Positions 41,152 through 43,525 of a stretch of DNA of 43,525 nt are shown in pieces (positions within the stretch are counted from its first letter, which is position 1; each line of letters starts with the position of its first letter). The position numbers were made by a program, and so were the translations under genes. Source of the stretch: Mongoliibacter sp. (GTDB lineage Bacteria > Bacteroidota > Bacteroidia > Cytophagales > Cyclobacteriaceae); contig NZ_REBN01000141.1 in assembly GCF_007692705.1 (NCBI RefSeq), forward strand, positions 1 through 43,525, written 5' to 3'. Under the pieces are notes generated by a model. That model did no database searches and had not been told where the DNA came from. It worked only from the letters and a program-made list of their open reading frames with translations.

Positions 41152-43431
41152 ATGGAAGATCAAGTTACTGACAAGCTAGAGCTGGCTGCCCAGTTTGTAA
41201 ATAGCACGAACAGCCCTATTTTTCTAACTGGAAAGGCTGGAACCGGAAAAACAACATTTCTAAGAAGTTTGGGAAACCTCACATACAAAAAATATGTGGT
41301 AGTAGCTCCTACAGGAATCGCAGCCTTGCATGCCAAAGGAGTAACTATCCATTCTCAATTTCTTTTGCCACTAGGTTCATTTTTACCCACACAAGAACCA
41401 GACGGAAATTTTGGTACTGGAGCAAATTTTTATACCCAGCAAACACTGAGTAGGAGACATCCATTGAATGCCGCAAGAAGAAGTGTTCTAAAGTCGATTG
41501 ACCTATTGATTATAGATGAAGTTAGTATGTTAAGGGCAGATGTATTGGATGCTATTGACTTCAGGTTAAAAACAATAAAAAGAAACTTCGATGAACCTTT
41601 TGGAGGAGTACAATTATTAATGATTGGGGATTTATTTCAATTACCTCCTATCGTTAAGGATCATGAATGGAGAGTGTTGGGGAAGTTTTACAGAAGCATG
41701 CATTTTTTCGAAGCACATGGTTTGAGAAACTCTGGAATGGTCTACTTGGAATTAGATAAAATATTCAGGCAGCAGGACAATACTTTCATCCAAATTCTCA
41801 ATAATCTGAGAGAAAATAAAGTAACAGAAAACGACATTAAAATTCTGAATTCTTACTTCAAGTCTCACGAGGAAATTAAAAGTATTGAGGATGCCATTAC
41901 GATTACTACCCACAATTACAAAGCTGAGGAGATCAATCGTAAAGCATTGAATGAGTTACCTGGAAAGTTGTATCAATATGAGGCTGAAATAGCAAATGAT
42001 TTTTCTGAGAATCTTTTTCCACTTCCTAAAATACTGGAGCTCAAGGTAGGTGCTCAAATCATGTTTGTGAAAAATGATACTAGTGGTTTTTCTGAATTTT
42101 TTAATGGAAAAATGGCAAAAGTAAAAGAACTCTCCTCCAATGAAATAATCGTGACTTTCGAAGGAAGAGAAGATGGATACAAACTGAGAAAAGAGAGTTG
42201 GGAAAACAAGAAGTACGTTATTCATGAAGACACAAAGGAACTTGAAGAAGAAGTTATTGGAACTTTTGAACAATTCCCAATAAAGCTTGCATGGGCTGTC
42301 ACCGTACATAAGAGTCAAGGATTGACCTTTGAAAAAGCAATAATTGACGTAGGACAGGCATTTGCTCCTGGTCAGGTATACGTAGCATTGAGTAGATTAA
42401 GGTCAATGGATGGACTTATTTTAAGAACCAGGATTTCTCCAGCTACCATCAATAATGATCAAAGTGTTGTGAATTTTTCAAAAAGCACCGAAGCCCTTCC
42501 GCCTTTAGAGAAAATATTAGAAGATAGGCAAAGCAATTTTGTACAAAAACTTGCCATCCAAACTTTTGATTTCAAAGATATATTAGACTCAATACAAAGT
42601 TTTGAGAAAAATGCTGACAGTAGCTTAGAGTTTGAGGATGAAGAAATGAGAAAAGCCATGAGTAATTTAAAAAGCTTAATCTCTGAGGAGCTTGATTATT
42701 TAGGCAAATTCCAAAATCAACTCAATAGGCTTATCTACAACCAAGAAATAGCATTGCTTCAAGAAAGACTAGAAAAAGCTGAACAATATTATGAGCATAA
42801 GTTAGAAAACATCCTTTTCAAACTTCTAATACACCATGCAGAGGTAGATAGGTTATCAAAGACTCAGACATACAGAGACAAGCTTGATGAAGTACAATTA
42901 TCTATTTTAAAAAAAATAGTCCAAATAAAGAAAGTAGCAAAAATTATACTTTCCGTCATCGAAGGTTCTCCGATAGGTAAATTAGAAAAAATAGATCTTG
43001 AGGTATCTTCGCTGCGGTCTAAACTGGCTAAAGAAGCTGAAAAGCTGGCTAAAGAAAATCCGAAATTTTTGAAAAACAAAACGGGAAAAAGGAAAAAAGG
43101 AAGCCCTAATGTAAAGCTTGAAAAAGGGGAAACTTACGAAATAACTTATCTTATGAGTGATCAAGGGGCTAGTATTGAAGAAATTGCCCTTCAGCGAGGA
43201 CTTGCTGAATCTACTATAAAAGGACATTTGGCAAAAGGAATTCAAAAAGGAAGAGTATTGCTTTCATCCCATATGAAATCTGAATTGATAGAAGAAATTT
43301 CTTCTATCATAAAAAGATTCGATGCTGACCTGGTGAAAATAAGGCAAGAAATGCCAGGAATATATGATTATGGCACTTTAAAAATGGTTGCGGCACATCT
43401 GGGTTTAATTAAAGAAAAAAAAGCGGATTAA
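41152..43431 (+). CDS. Pif1/RecD2-like superfamily 1 helicase with C-terminal helix-turn-helix region
   Basis: A 759-residue protein. Walker A is GKAGTGKTT (27-35), Walker B LLIIDEVSM (about 120-128), and a QLPPI motif follows. Motif VI-type VTVHKSQGLTFEKAIID and VYVALSRLRSMDGLILRT mark the UvrD_C_2 domain near residue 385-425. These fit a 5'-3' SF1B DNA helicase. Residues about 500-625 look coiled and the last 100 residues resemble a helix-turn-helix (SIEEIALQRGLAESTIKGHLAKG) as in the C-terminus of some RecQ and AAA helicases. A role in replication or repair is likely. No partner gene is visible at the window end. Confidence 0.92.
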   Translation: MEDQVTDKLELAAQFVNSTNSPIFLTGKAGTGKTTFLRSLGNLTYKKYVVVAPTGIAALHAKGVTIHSQFLLPLGSFLPTQEPDGNFGTGANFYTQQTLSRRHPLNAARRSVLKSIDLLIIDEVSMLRADVLDAIDFRLKTIKRNFDEPFGGVQLLMIGDLFQLPPIVKDHEWRVLGKFYRSMHFFEAHGLRNSGMVYLELDKIFRQQDNTFIQILNNLRENKVTENDIKILNSYFKSHEEIKSIEDAITITTHNYKAEEINRKALNELPGKLYQYEAEIANDFSENLFPLPKILELKVGAQIMFVKNDTSGFSEFFNGKMAKVKELSSNEIIVTFEGREDGYKLRKESWENKKYVIHEDTKELEEEVIGTFEQFPIKLAWAVTVHKSQGLTFEKAIIDVGQAFAPGQVYVALSRLRSMDGLILRTRISPATINNDQSVVNFSKSTEALPPLEKILEDRQSNFVQKLAIQTFDFKDILDSIQSFEKNADSSLEFEDEEMRKAMSNLKSLISEELDYLGKFQNQLNRLIYNQEIALLQERLEKAEQYYEHKLENILFKLLIHHAEVDRLSKTQTYRDKLDEVQLSILKKIVQIKKVAKIILSVIEGSPIGKLEKIDLEVSSLRSKLAKEAEKLAKENPKFLKNKTGKRKKGSPNVKLEKGETYEITYLMSDQGASIEEIALQRGLAESTIKGHLAKGIQKGRVLLSSHMKSELIEEISSIIKRFDADLVKIRQEMPGIYDYGTLKMVAAHLGLIKEKKAD

Positions 43432-43525
43432 GATTATCAATAAACCACACAATTAAGATAAGAGAAGAAAAGGTGGTATGCCCCATCATCGGTGTCTTTT
43501 GGTGTTAAAATGTTCCCGCTCACTT

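Overview
The window is about 43.5 kb of a Bacteroidota chromosome, most likely order Cytophagales and near Cyclobacteriaceae. The grounds are an AT-rich base composition, a two-ExbD Exb operon, IspG and LeuRS proteins carrying the long internal insertions usual in this phylum, several candidate promoters of the TAnnTTTG (-7) type, and Bacteroidota-type small conserved proteins. It reads as ordinary core chromosome: I see no phage, transposase, integrase, CRISPR array, rRNA or tRNA gene.

Layout. 1-5.5 kb: the 3' end of a diheme cytochrome c gene, a lipoprotein, a YraN-type nuclease, lipB, a small conserved protein, a DnaQ-fold exonuclease and a secreted protein. 5.8-9.6 kb: rnr, a short-chain-type polyprenyl diphosphate synthase and a rhomboid protease, tightly packed. 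9.6-13.4 kb: a hibernation factor (HPF/RaiA), a baeRF-type protein, a PAP2-like membrane protein and rpoN. 13.6-19.2 kb: asnS, an MFS transporter, the bifunctional NAD(P)HX repair enzyme and a UMF1-family transporter. 19.3-21.6 kb: exbB, a small membrane gene, exbD, exbD. 22.2-24.0 kb: a 601-residue unrecognised protein with nitronate-monooxygenase-like motifs. 24.2-32.2 kb: a molybdenum cofactor (Moco) cluster: small ORF, moaA, moeA, TSUP transporter, a DUF433/DUF5615 toxin-antitoxin-like pair, moaD, moeB-rhodanese, moaE, moaC-moaB fusion. 32.3-43.4 kb: leuS, an SlyD-like isomerase, an orphan ABC ATPase with MmcQ/YjbR, ispG, an SDR and a Pif1/RecD2-like helicase. The last 94 bases (43432-43525) hold nothing I can name.

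How genes fit together: MoaA and the MoaC domain make cPMP; MoaD and MoaE form molybdopterin synthase; the MoeB-rhodanese protein activates and probably sulfurates MoaD; the MoaB domain and MoeA adenylylate molybdopterin and insert Mo. The cluster is interrupted by the DUF433/DUF5615 pair, after which a consensus -7 box suggests a second promoter in front of moaD.

The most unusual signal is not a gene. Five intergenic stretches (about 2729-3030, 4261-4600, 25832-25960, 30032-30346, 30868-31290) are built from the same degenerate short words (GAAATA-type, GATATT-type, a TTCGCGAA word, GC-rich cores). Each starts within a few bases of the stop codon of the upstream + strand gene. Three have a common architecture: forward GAAATA arms, a GC-rich core, then inverted TATTTC arms, so the RNA could fold into a long imperfect hairpin. 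Three of the five lie inside the Moco cluster. This looks like a family of 3'-UTR-associated compound repeats that I cannot match to a named element.
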